Notes under the pieces: generated by a model
Told to the model about the DNA's origin: nothing
The model's input: the letters and a program-made list of their open reading frames with translations, nothing else
Database searches by the model: none
Translations under genes and position numbers: made by a program
Shown: one piece after another, positions 34,172-41,338 of the stretch
How positions within the stretch are numbered: the stretch's first letter is position 1
Layout of the letters: every line of letters begins with the position of its first letter
Assembly (NCBI GenBank): GCA_002413265.1
Contig: DHWR01000285.1
Location: 1-57,946, forward strand
Length of the DNA: 57,946 bases
Source: Chloroflexi bacterium UBA5177
GTDB taxonomy: Bacteria; Chloroflexota; UBA5177
Reading direction: 5' to 3'

Positions 34172-35886
34172 AATCCGGGCCGGTTTTCCCAGTCCGCCAA
34201 CGCACGCGTTAAGATCGTCCAGCGCGGGGCCTGCTTAGCTTGACGTGCCGACGATCCGGGCGTTGGCCGGAACATAGCGTCCGCCAAGACGCTTCCATCT
34301 ATGGATGTCGTCTGGAGGTTGAGCAGCGCGGCAAGCGTCGGCGTTAGGTCGACCATCCGGGCCGCATATGACGAACGTATCCCTGCATTCGCCCCGTGGC
34401 CGGAAAGGAGAAGAAATCCGTGCTGGTTGTCCCATTGAAGGCCCATTCCCGTCCCAGTCCGCGTGTGACCTGAAAGAACGTCGCCACGTGTCCCAGTGTG
34501 TGGTCCGTACACGGCCACCACCTCCGCGGATCCGGCTGCCGCTTCCGTGTTCAGCAGATAGGACTGGGCGTCAGCAACATTGACGGGCATGTCGGGATTG
34601 ATGTACTGGGCCTTATAGGACCAGGTCTTCGTCTGGCGCACCTTGTAGTAGATCCCGTCGATGGCCCGGATCCGCTCAGACTGTATGACCTGTGCCGCTG
34701 CCTCAGCCTGGGAGGCATCGGTGAGACCTAGCATTGCCGCGCCATCGGCCCAGAGGTACGTCGACTGCGTCCCCGTTCCGATGATGGCGTCCGTGAATTT
34801 GCGCCGAGTTAGTTTCGACGCGATCGGCTCAAAGCCACGCGTCGAGGCAACGGCGAACACCGTGGAAGAAAACGACTTCATGGCCCTGGTGGCTCCGATC
34901 ACCATGCCAATGTCCCGGTCGATGCCGGTCAGAAGGTGCGACATGACGCCGCTTCGTTGATCGGGCGGCGCATACTGGCTCAACAGATCGGGTTCTGGAA
35001 GTAGGACATAGGTCACGTCGGGCGCGACTCTTCTCATCACCTTTGCGGCTTCACGCGCCACCCAGTCATCCTGGCTACCCAAGGACCAGCCCTCTAAGGA
35101 CAGGGCCAAACCGCGGCCCCGGGGCACTCGAACGCGATCCTCGCGGCCGAGCACGCCGGCGGGGAGGCTGTGTCCGGCGACGTAAACCGGCTTCCAGTAC
35201 TTTCCACTTCGTCCGGCGCACACCACGTAGTCGGCATCCCAGGAAGCGGCGGCGGAAGCCGCGGCGCAGTTTGCCCCCCCGACTGCCACCACCTTGGAGT
35301 TAGGACGGTGAGCCTTGACGATCGATGCCAGAGAAGACGTGCCCGTGGGCTCGAGGATTTGATCGATACTGCCCGTCAGTACCTGCTGCAAGCCCACTGG
35401 ATTCACAACTTGATGAGTTCGTACGTCAGCCCACTCATTACCCAGCATTCCGTCATGACTTGGAAATTGCCCTGTCCCGAGCGAGGCCGCCAGCGTGGCG
35501 GGTGAAGTCGGGAACTCCCCGGCCCACGCGTTTGGATAGGCGACGCCTTGGGTCGCCAGCGCGGACAGGTTCGGCAACGCAGGATTGAGTAGCTGCGTAC
35601 CGGAGTAGCCGCCGAGCACGAAAATAACGGCCCGCATGGCGGGGTGGAATGGGGCAGCAGCGTTGATGTTCGAACGGTGATGCAGCGACAGAGCCGCGTA
35701 CCCCGCGCCGAAAGCACTGACCACCAGAAAGATAGTGAAAACAAGATAGCCGAGCGTCGGGCGCGGATGGCCTCGAGTGTCCTCGCGACGCGGCACCTGA
35801 CCCAGATCTCGCAATTGCGAAGATGAAGCAGTTCGACTCGACGTTCGAGCTGTCGCACGTACTCGACGCGGCCTCTGCTCTGACAT
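34168..35886 (-). CDS. Membrane-anchored alkaline phosphatase-superfamily protein, probably catalytically degenerate
   Basis: This protein of about 572 aa has a basic N-terminus, one transmembrane helix (LVFTIFLVVSAFGAGYAAL, about residues 48-66) and an extracytoplasmic phosphodiesterase-like domain. Its C-terminus (SYAARMVDLTPTLAALLNL) parallels the protein at 56442. Ligands seen in that homologue are lost: VLDGSRPD becomes VLGGYSGT, TDVTGH becomes PDLLSQ, and ADHGM becomes ASTRG. A Thr of the nucleophile loop (FPTSPATLAASLGTG) remains. A hydrolase that cannot bind both metals is likely inactive, so a binding or scaffold role is inferred. GTG 35901 is an alternative start. Confidence 0.75.
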   Translation of the reverse strand: MSEQRPRRVRATARTSSRTASSSQLRDLGQVPRREDTRGHPRPTLGYLVFTIFLVVSAFGAGYAALSLHHRSNINAAAPFHPAMRAVIFVLGGYSGTQLLNPALPNLSALATQGVAYPNAWAGEFPTSPATLAASLGTGQFPSHDGMLGNEWADVRTHQVVNPVGLQQVLTGSIDQILEPTGTSSLASIVKAHRPNSKVVAVGGANCAAASAAASWDADYVVCAGRSGKYWKPVYVAGHSLPAGVLGREDRVRVPRGRGLALSLEGWSLGSQDDWVAREAAKVMRRVAPDVTYVLLPEPDLLSQYAPPDQRSGVMSHLLTGIDRDIGMVIGATRAMKSFSSTVFAVASTRGFEPIASKLTRRKFTDAIIGTGTQSTYLWADGAAMLGLTDASQAEAAAQVIQSERIRAIDGIYYKVRQTKTWSYKAQYINPDMPVNVADAQSYLLNTEAAAGSAEVVAVYGPHTGTRGDVLSGHTRTGTGMGLQWDNQHGFLLLSGHGANAGIRSSYAARMVDLTPTLAALLNLQTTSIDGSVLADAMFRPTPGSSARQAKQAPRWTILTRALADWENRPGF

Positions 35887-35928
35887 TGTGATAGCGTACA
35901 CGATGCCCGCGGCGGCAGCCCGGGCCGG

Positions 35929-35966
35929 TATAATAACAAGATTTTGTGCGTTGCAGAGGCCTCTGC
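35929..35966 (+). promoter_or_regulatory. metK promoter -10 box and palindromic leader
   Basis: A perfect -10 TATAAT lies at 35929-35934; no good -35 box is seen. In the 5' leader GCAGAGG-CCTCTGC (35953-35966) is a 14-nt perfect palindrome, 4 nt before the GAGGAG ribosome site. It may be an operator or a small hairpin affecting translation. The leader (about 40 nt) is too short for a SAM-I riboswitch. Confidence 0.5.
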
Positions 35967-35981
35967 CTTTGAGGAGAATCG

Positions 35982-37202
35982 ATGACGACGACCTTTATGC
36001 AGTCCCCCCAGCTGTTCTTCACATCTGAGTCGGTCACCGAGGGCCACCCGGACAAGGTCTGTGACCAGATTTCCGACGCGATTCTTGACGCGGTGCTTAC
36101 TCAGGATCCGAACGGGCGGGTGGCTTGTGAAACGTCCGCCGCCACTGGATACGTCCTGATTTTTGGCGAGATCACGACCAGCGCTGATATAGACCCGGTA
36201 CAGATCGCTCGCGACACGATTGCCAAGATCGGCTACGACCGTGGTGAACTGCTGTTTGAGTCCTCCTCATGTCACGTCGACCTGAGGCTGCATCAGCAAT
36301 CCGGGGACATTGCGCAGGGGGTAGATCGCGCAATTGAAGCGGCAAACTCCGACGCGCAGATCGATCAGATTGGGGCCGGCGATCAGGGCATGATGATCGG
36401 CTTTGCCTGCACGGAGACGCCGGAGCTGATGCCCCTGCCAATCTCACTGGCGCAGGCGCTTTGCCGCCGTCTCTCTGAAGCTCGACGCGACGGGTCGATT
36501 CCCTATCTGCGGCCCGATGGGAAGGCGCAAGTCACTGTTGAATACCGGTTCGGCAAGCCGTATCGCGTCGACACGGTGCTCGTCTCAGCGCAGCATGATG
36601 ATCACGTCACGCAGGAAGACATCGCAACCGACATTCGAGACCTGGTGATCAAGGAGGTAATTCCTCCTGAGATGCTCGACGAAGACACCAAGTATTTTGT
36701 CAACCCGACCGGCCGATTCGTGATCGGTGGTCCGCACGGCGACGCTGGGCTCACCGGGCGCAAGATCATTGTGGACACCTACGGGGGCATGGCTCGACAT
36801 GGTGGAGGAGCCTTTTCCGGCAAGGATCCGACAAAGGTCGACAGGTCGGCCGCCTATTACGCGCGATATGTCGCCAAGAATCTCGTCGCTGCCGGGCTGG
36901 CAGAGCGCCTCGAGATCCAGGTATCGTACGCGATCGGTAAGGCCCAGCCTCTCTCGATCATGGCCGAGACGTTTGGTACGGGGCGTGTCTCCGACGCAGA
37001 GATCCTTTCACTGATTGAGCGGTTCTTCGACTTTCGTCCGGCCGCTATCATTCGAAATCTCAGGCTGCGCCGCCCGATCTACCAGGCTACCGCCGCTTAC
37101 GGCCACTTTGGACGAAGTGACATAGATGCGCCCTGGGAGCAGGTCGACAAGGCGGAAGACTTGCGAATGGCTGCCGGCGCAGCCGTTGCTCACGCCTCCT
37201 AG
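35982..37202 (+). CDS. metK: S-adenosylmethionine synthase
   Basis: MetK makes S-adenosylmethionine from methionine and ATP as a tetramer. This 406-aa protein has [21 protein letters not shown] at the N-terminus (metal and ATP site), [12 protein letters not shown], the flexible-loop region, [26 protein letters not shown], and [23 protein letters not shown] with the catalytic lysines. Length and motif order are normal. The ATG follows TTTGAGGAGAATCG. It is probably monocistronic, with its own -10 box and palindromic leader, and converges on a small minus-strand gene. Confidence 0.97.
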   Translation: MTTTFMQSPQLFFTSESVTEGHPDKVCDQISDAILDAVLTQDPNGRVACETSAATGYVLIFGEITTSADIDPVQIARDTIAKIGYDRGELLFESSSCHVDLRLHQQSGDIAQGVDRAIEAANSDAQIDQIGAGDQGMMIGFACTETPELMPLPISLAQALCRRLSEARRDGSIPYLRPDGKAQVTVEYRFGKPYRVDTVLVSAQHDDHVTQEDIATDIRDLVIKEVIPPEMLDEDTKYFVNPTGRFVIGGPHGDAGLTGRKIIVDTYGGMARHGGGAFSGKDPTKVDRSAAYYARYVAKNLVAAGLAERLEIQVSYAIGKAQPLSIMAETFGTGRVSDAEILSLIERFFDFRPAAIIRNLRLRRPIYQATAAYGHFGRSDIDAPWEQVDKAEDLRMAAGAAVAHAS

Positions 37203-37220
37203 ATCTTCCTGGGTCGACCG

Positions 37221-37406
37221 CTAGTCCGGTAGTTGTTCCAGCTTCTTGTCGCGCGTCCAGTATTTGAGATCTGCCTCGGCTCGTCTTACTGTCGGCCCTC
37301 GGTAGCCGTGCCCGATCTCCTCACGGTTCTCGTCCAGCAAGACTATTGAGAAGTGGCCGCCCTCGCGTCGCAGCTGAACATACTTTGCTCGGCTGATGTC
37401 CTGCAT
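37221..37406 (-). CDS. Small protein of unknown function (61 aa)
   Basis: The ATG at 37406 follows CAGGAAGC and opens a 61-aa frame. Its sequence has an SH3- or beta-rich look (YVQLRREGGHFSIVLLDE, then GHGYRGPTVRRAEADLKYW) and a basic C-terminus. There is no membrane segment. A longer reading to 37460 is open but has no ribosome site. It lies between metK and an alpha/beta hydrolase gene transcribed in the same direction, 78 nt downstream of the latter. I do not recognise a family. Confidence 0.5.
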   Translation of the reverse strand: MQDISRAKYVQLRREGGHFSIVLLDENREEIGHGYRGPTVRRAEADLKYWTRDKKLEQLPD

Positions 37407-37484
37407 GCTTCCTGACTCCTCCCAGCGATTGCCCCTTCTATTGCGGGTCAATGCGGGCACGAAAGAGTCTACTTGGCGGCCTGA

Positions 37485-38312
37485 TCACCAAGCGTGCGCG
37501 GGCTCCTCGCGTTCCCAGTCCAAGACGCCCAGCTTGGTGGCTCGGTCAAGGAAAGGCGAAAAAAGAGCGTCGAACGCCTCCGGACCCTCTACCGGAAACA
37601 GATGCGCCAACCGTGGAACTCGAGCCAGCTCAGCATTGGGAATCCGGGCGGCTAGCTGTCCGGAGGCCTCGCTTGGCATGCTCGCGTCTTCATCGGCCCT
37701 TACCACCAATGTCGGAACCTCGATCTGCGGCAGACGCTCGTAGGTGTCCACATCGGCCACTACTCGCGCCATCGACGCATAGGCGTGAGGGTCGGCCTTG
37801 AGGAGCATACTTCTTACCGTCGATAGCTCTTCTGAGTGCGACTGGAGGAAGGCTGGCGTAAACCAGCGCTGCAGCACGCTCTCCGCGATTGTAGACATTC
37901 CCTCCTGCTCCACGGTCTTCGCTCTCCGGCGAAACGCCTCACGCGTTTCCTCCGAGTAGCGGCTGGTGGTGTTGACGAGCGTAAGCGAAAGCACCCTCTC
38001 AGGGCATCGGAGCGCGAATTCTTGAGCGATCATCCCCCCCAAAGAGATCCCTACGACATGTGCCCACGTTGCGCCGGTCGCCCCCAATACCGACTCCAGA
38101 TCCCTGACCAGATCCTCGAAACTAGCGCCGGAACTTGTGGAGTCATGCCCTCCCAGCTCCGGCGCCACCACCGTGTACCTGTCGGAGAAGCGGTCGATCT
38201 GCTTGGACCACATGGATGCTCGGGTTCCAAGGGCGGGCAAGAATACAATTGTTCCCGGTCGTGAGCCCTTGAGGAGATAAGGGATCGTGCGATCCCCGAT
38301 TACAACTTCCAT
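37485..38312 (-). CDS. Alpha/beta hydrolase
   Basis: This 275-aa protein has the alpha/beta-hydrolase layout: the oxyanion region VFLPALGTRASMW, the nucleophile elbow GISLGGMIAQEFAL (Ser near residue 96), the acid in VVRADEDASMP, and the catalytic His in VPRLAHLFPVEGPEAF. The sequence resembles 3-oxoadipate enol-lactonase and related esterases, but the substrate cannot be told from it. There is no signal peptide, so it is cytoplasmic. It is divergent from the UbiA gene with 54 nt between them. Confidence 0.85.
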   Translation of the reverse strand: MEVVIGDRTIPYLLKGSRPGTIVFLPALGTRASMWSKQIDRFSDRYTVVAPELGGHDSTSSGASFEDLVRDLESVLGATGATWAHVVGISLGGMIAQEFALRCPERVLSLTLVNTTSRYSEETREAFRRRAKTVEQEGMSTIAESVLQRWFTPAFLQSHSEELSTVRSMLLKADPHAYASMARVVADVDTYERLPQIEVPTLVVRADEDASMPSEASGQLAARIPNAELARVPRLAHLFPVEGPEAFDALFSPFLDRATKLGVLDWEREEPAHAW

Positions 38313-38366
38313 GTTTCGTTCTGCTCCGGCCAGCTGCAGCTTTCGAGATCAGCCTAGCACTCTATC

Positions 38367-39236
38367 GTGGGTGGGGCGGCTGCCGTGACGCCCCTGTCTC
38401 GTGCCTGGGCCATCGCTCGACTCGTTCATCCGTTTCCGGTGTCGATCGTGGTTCTCACGTCCGCGGCACTGGTCCTCGTAGCTCATGGGGGATACCCCGG
38501 AGGTTCGTTTCTTCTCCGCGCCGTAGCCGCCGTGCTCTTCTGCCAGGCCTCGGTAGGCGCCCTCAACGATTACGTCGACAAGGATATTGACCGGATTTTC
38601 CAGCGCGACAAACCCATCGCCTGCGGCCAGGCGACAGAGCGATCGGCTCTTGTCTTGACTGTTTCCGCGGCACTGGTTTCGGCGCTCTTTGCGCTCACCT
38701 TCGGATGGCCGTCGATGATCGTCCTTCTGCTCGCAACCTCAGGTGGATGGGCTTACGACCTCTGGCTTAGCAGGGGACCATTTAGCGTCGCCGGCTATCT
38801 AGCGGGCTTCATGGGTCTGCTGACCTGGATATGGCTCATCAACTCTCGGCTGAATCTCAGCTTTCTACTCGTCTACGCAGCCGGTGCTCCAATCATTGCG
38901 GCCGCCCATCTTGCAAACGCTGCGCCGGACCTCGAGACGGACCGCGAGATGGGAGTCCGCAACCTTGCCGTGGTTCTCGGAGAACGGCGACTCGTCCCAA
39001 CCATCTTCACTCTGTACGCGCTTAGCGCTCTCGCCGGCACTGCTCTGGTTGTGGCTGCTCATTCCGTTTCAGCGGCCACGGTTCTGATCGCAAGTCTTGT
39101 CGTAGCTGGAGTCGCTGCAATCGTCGCCCGCAACACGACCGAGAGACCGGCGCGACTGCTGCTCTTCAAACTGTTCGCCCCCGCCGCTGGACTTCTCGGG
39201 GTTGGTTGCCTCATGGCCTTGCGCCAGATCTCCTGA
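38367..39236 (+). CDS. UbiA-family prenyltransferase
   Basis: This 289-aa membrane protein has seven to nine hydrophobic helices and both UbiA aspartate motifs: NDYVDKDIDRIFQRDKP (about residue 67) and NAAPDLETDREMGVRNL (about residue 185). The Asp residues bind Mg-prenyl diphosphate. Family members prenylate quinone rings, haem (CtaB) or lipids. The substrate is unknown here, and no quinone genes are nearby. The GTG start gives MGGAAAVTPLSRAWAIARLVHPFPV. It ends just before the LexA-like box that opens the cysO region. Confidence 0.86.
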   Translation: MGGAAAVTPLSRAWAIARLVHPFPVSIVVLTSAALVLVAHGGYPGGSFLLRAVAAVLFCQASVGALNDYVDKDIDRIFQRDKPIACGQATERSALVLTVSAALVSALFALTFGWPSMIVLLLATSGGWAYDLWLSRGPFSVAGYLAGFMGLLTWIWLINSRLNLSFLLVYAAGAPIIAAAHLANAAPDLETDREMGVRNLAVVLGERRLVPTIFTLYALSALAGTALVVAAHSVSAATVLIASLVVAGVAAIVARNTTERPARLLLFKLFAPAAGLLGVGCLMALRQIS

Positions 39237-39250
39237 ACGAAACGGCATGC

Positions 39251-39270
39251 TATATTAGAACATTCGTTCT
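39251..39270 (+). promoter_or_regulatory. Promoter with LexA/SOS-like box
   Basis: TATATT (39251-39256) is a plausible -10 box. The next 14 bases, AGAACATTCGTTCT (39257-39270), are an inverted repeat of the GAAC-N4-GTTC type recognised by Gram-positive and actinobacterial LexA. It would cover the transcription start. One central position departs from the consensus. It lies 24 nt before the small gene at 39294 and upstream of cysO-cysM-mec. Confidence 0.5.
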
Positions 39271-39293
39271 GTCAGCGGTGCCGGAGGTCGAGC

Positions 39294-39524
39294 TTGGACT
39301 ACGAGCTGCGAGGCTGGTACGAGGACCATGGCTGTCTCTACACCAACGACCGTAGAGTCAAGGATCTTGCGCTCGGCTCCGCAGACCTTACTGTGGTCGC
39401 ACGTTACTTCAAATCGATTCGAGAGCATCAGCCCTTTGCGTGGGACATCGTCGGTCCCCGAACAGTGCTCGCAGGGATCTCGAAGCAGTTTGCTTCGACG
39501 ACGAATCCCTCCCACCATCGCTGA
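39294..39524 (+). CDS. Small protein of unknown function (76 aa), possible SOS-regulated
   Basis: TTG 39294 follows GGAGG at about 7 nt and opens a 76-aa frame starting DYELRGWYEDHGCLYTNDRR. The protein looks soluble, with charged N-terminal residues and a hydrophobic middle (DLALGSADLTVVARYF). No family is recognised. Support comes from the ribosome site and from the promoter and LexA-like box just upstream. The weak start codon makes the call tentative. The 177 nt from here to cysO hold a possible -10 TACAAT (39557-39562) and otherwise nothing I can identify. Confidence 0.45.
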   Translation: MDYELRGWYEDHGCLYTNDRRVKDLALGSADLTVVARYFKSIREHQPFAWDIVGPRTVLAGISKQFASTTNPSHHR

Positions 39525-39701
39525 CGAGAGGGCGCCGAGTGCCGGAAGCCACCTTGTACAATCGCTCACAACGAGGCGGCGGAAACGACGAGATCGAGCT
39601 TGCCGGCCCGATTCAGTCTGCCAAGTGCCGTACCGCCCCTTTCTTAGAAACCGCGTCTGTGTCCTGGCGTGCCGGCGTGGCTGGCTTGGACGAGGAGAAG
39701 C

Positions 39702-39971
39702 ATGAGTACTGTCCGCATTCCGCCCGTCCTGAGAGGACACACCGGAGGAGCCAAGAGCATTGTGGCCTCGGGAGCCACCGTCGGTGAGATTCTGCGCGAT
39801 GCAGCCAAACATTACCCGGAGCTAGGCAGCCAGCTCTTCGATGAGGACCAGCTGCATCGATACGTGAATGTGTACGTCAACGACCAAGACATCCAATATC
39901 TTCAAAAACTCGATACCGTCGTGGCGGACGGTGATACCGTCATCATCCTGCCCGCGATGGCCGGCGGTTAG
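39702..39971 (+). CDS. cysO: CysO-like sulfur carrier protein (ubiquitin fold)
   Basis: This 89-aa beta-grasp protein resembles MoaD/ThiS and ends in the diagnostic AMAGG. In the CysO pathway the C-terminal glycine is thiocarboxylated by a MoeZ/MoeB-type enzyme and donates sulfur to an activated serine. ATG 39702 follows GAGGAGAAGC and gives MSTVRIPPVLRGHTGG. It lies 6 nt before cysM, with the JAMM peptidase gene after that, exactly the mec-cysO-cysM gene set known from mycobacteria. This context separates it from ThiS and MoaD. The sulfur-loading enzyme is not in the window. Confidence 0.9.
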   Translation: MSTVRIPPVLRGHTGGAKSIVASGATVGEILRDAAKHYPELGSQLFDEDQLHRYVNVYVNDQDIQYLQKLDTVVADGDTVIILPAMAGG

Positions 39972-39977
39972 TACGAA

Positions 39978-40949
39978 GTGACGTCCACCTCGAATGCGGG
40001 CTTGCCTCGCGTTTCTTCCGGCGTGGCGTCGAGCATTGTCGAGGCAATCGGCAATACTCCCGTCGTCGAGCTGTCCAGGCTCAACCCATATCCGCACGTT
40101 CGGCTGCTCGCGAAGCTCGAAGGCATGAACCCGAGCGGCAGCGTAAAGGACCGGGTAGCCAAGTATCTGATCGAGGAATTCGAGGACCGTGCGGAATCAC
40201 CTGACTACATTCTGCTGGAGCCGACGAGTGGCAACACCGGCATCGCGGTCGCCATGGTCAGTCGGGTCAAAGGATACCGGGTAGTTACCGTCATGCCATC
40301 GAACGTCACGCCGGAGCGAAGGAAACTCTTGGAGATCCTGGGTGCGGAGATTATCGATTCGCCGGCTGAGCGAGGTACCAACGGCTCCATTGAGATGGCA
40401 AAAGAGCTCGACAAAGAGCACCGTTACTGGGTCCTGAACCAGTACGGAAACGACGCAAATCCACGCGCACATTACGAGACGACAGGGCCGGAAATACTCA
40501 GGGATGTCCCGGACGTAGATGTCTTCGTGGCGGGCTTGGGCACGGGGGGCACTCTAACGGGGGTCGGTCGACGCTTGAAAGAGGAACGACCGGGGGTCAA
40601 GATCGTGGCAGCCGAACCGCTGCCGGGCGACTTGGTACAGGGTCTTCGCAGTCTTGAGGAAGGATTTGTTCCACCAATCTTCGATCCCACGGTTCTCGAC
40701 GCAAAGATTCTGGTGCCAAGCGAGCCCGCCATCGAGATGATGCGACGTTTGGCCTGCGAAGAAGGTATCTTCGCGGGCGTTTCTTCCGGGGCCATCGTCC
40801 ACTCGGCCCTCAAATATGCCGCGGGTATGAAAGGGGGCACGGTCGTCGCTCTCCTTCCCGACGCCGGTTGGAAGTACTTGAGCGGCAATCTCTGGACGGC
40901 TGATCTTTCGGAGCTTTCTGAAGATCTGGAAGGCGCATTCTTGTGGTGA
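39978..40949 (+). CDS. cysM: O-phosphoserine sulfhydrylase / cysteine synthase CysM
   Basis: This 323-aa fold-type II PLP enzyme has IVEAIGNTPVVELSRLN, the Schiff-base lysine in NPSGSVKDR, the SGNTG loop and GLGTGGTLTGVGRRLKE. Its C-terminal region, GLRSLEEGFVPP...GWKYLSGNL ending FLW, matches the mycobacterial CysM type that takes O-phosphoserine and thiocarboxylated CysO rather than O-acetylserine and sulfide; the Arg in LRS may bind the phosphate. It forms CysO-cysteine, later cut by Mec. It sits between cysO and mec, with a short gap and a GTGA overlap. The substrate preference is inferred from context and similarity. Confidence 0.92.
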   Translation: MTSTSNAGLPRVSSGVASSIVEAIGNTPVVELSRLNPYPHVRLLAKLEGMNPSGSVKDRVAKYLIEEFEDRAESPDYILLEPTSGNTGIAVAMVSRVKGYRVVTVMPSNVTPERRKLLEILGAEIIDSPAERGTNGSIEMAKELDKEHRYWVLNQYGNDANPRAHYETTGPEILRDVPDVDVFVAGLGTGGTLTGVGRRLKEERPGVKIVAAEPLPGDLVQGLRSLEEGFVPPIFDPTVLDAKILVPSEPAIEMMRRLACEEGIFAGVSSGAIVHSALKYAAGMKGGTVVALLPDAGWKYLSGNLWTADLSELSEDLEGAFLW

Positions 40950-41338
40950 TCGCGCGCCATTTCGTGGAAGCCATGATCGAGCAGGCGCGTGAACAATTCC
41001 CCAACGAGGGATGCGGCCTACTGGCTGCGGAGAACGGCAAGGTCGTGAAGTTCTACCCTATCGAAAACTCCGACTCGAGCCCCGTCCACTACAAGATGGA
41101 TCCGAAGCAGCAGCTGCATGCAATGCTGGAGATCGAGGACAACGACTGGGATCTGGCGGCCATCTACCATTCACACACGCACACTCGGGCTTATCCATCT
41201 CCAGAAGACCGCCGGCTAGCGTTCTACCCCGAAACGCTGTACTTGATCCTATCGTTGGCCGACCCGGAGCAGCCGATCATGCACGCCTATCGCATGGACG
41301 GCGACGACGTCACCGAGGAGTCGATCGAGGTCGTCTAG
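40946..41338 (+). CDS. mec: Mec: JAMM-family CysO-cysteine metallopeptidase
   Basis: This 130-aa protein has the JAMM/MPN+ zinc signature H-S-H-x7-S-x2-D (HSHTHTRAYPSPED) and the upstream catalytic Glu in FPNEGCGLLAA. Mec releases cysteine from the C-terminus of CysO-Cys, completing the protein-bound cysteine pathway. GTG 40946 overlaps the cysM stop (GTGA); a GTG three bases earlier is the alternative. The stop is shared in a CTAG overlap with the convergent aldehyde dehydrogenase gene. Size and place are as in mycobacterial homologues. Confidence 0.93.
   Translation: MIARHFVEAMIEQAREQFPNEGCGLLAAENGKVVKFYPIENSDSSPVHYKMDPKQQLHAMLEIEDNDWDLAAIYHSHTHTRAYPSPEDRRLAFYPETLYLILSLADPEQPIMHAYRMDGDDVTEESIEVV

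Noticed and set aside
35902..35981. A SAM riboswitch ahead of metK
   Set aside because: The leader after the -10 box is about 40 nt, far too short, and contains only a palindrome.
39440..39787. A 115-codon frame spanning the gap before cysO
   Set aside because: It overlaps cysO out of frame, has no ribosome site, and its composition is not protein-like.
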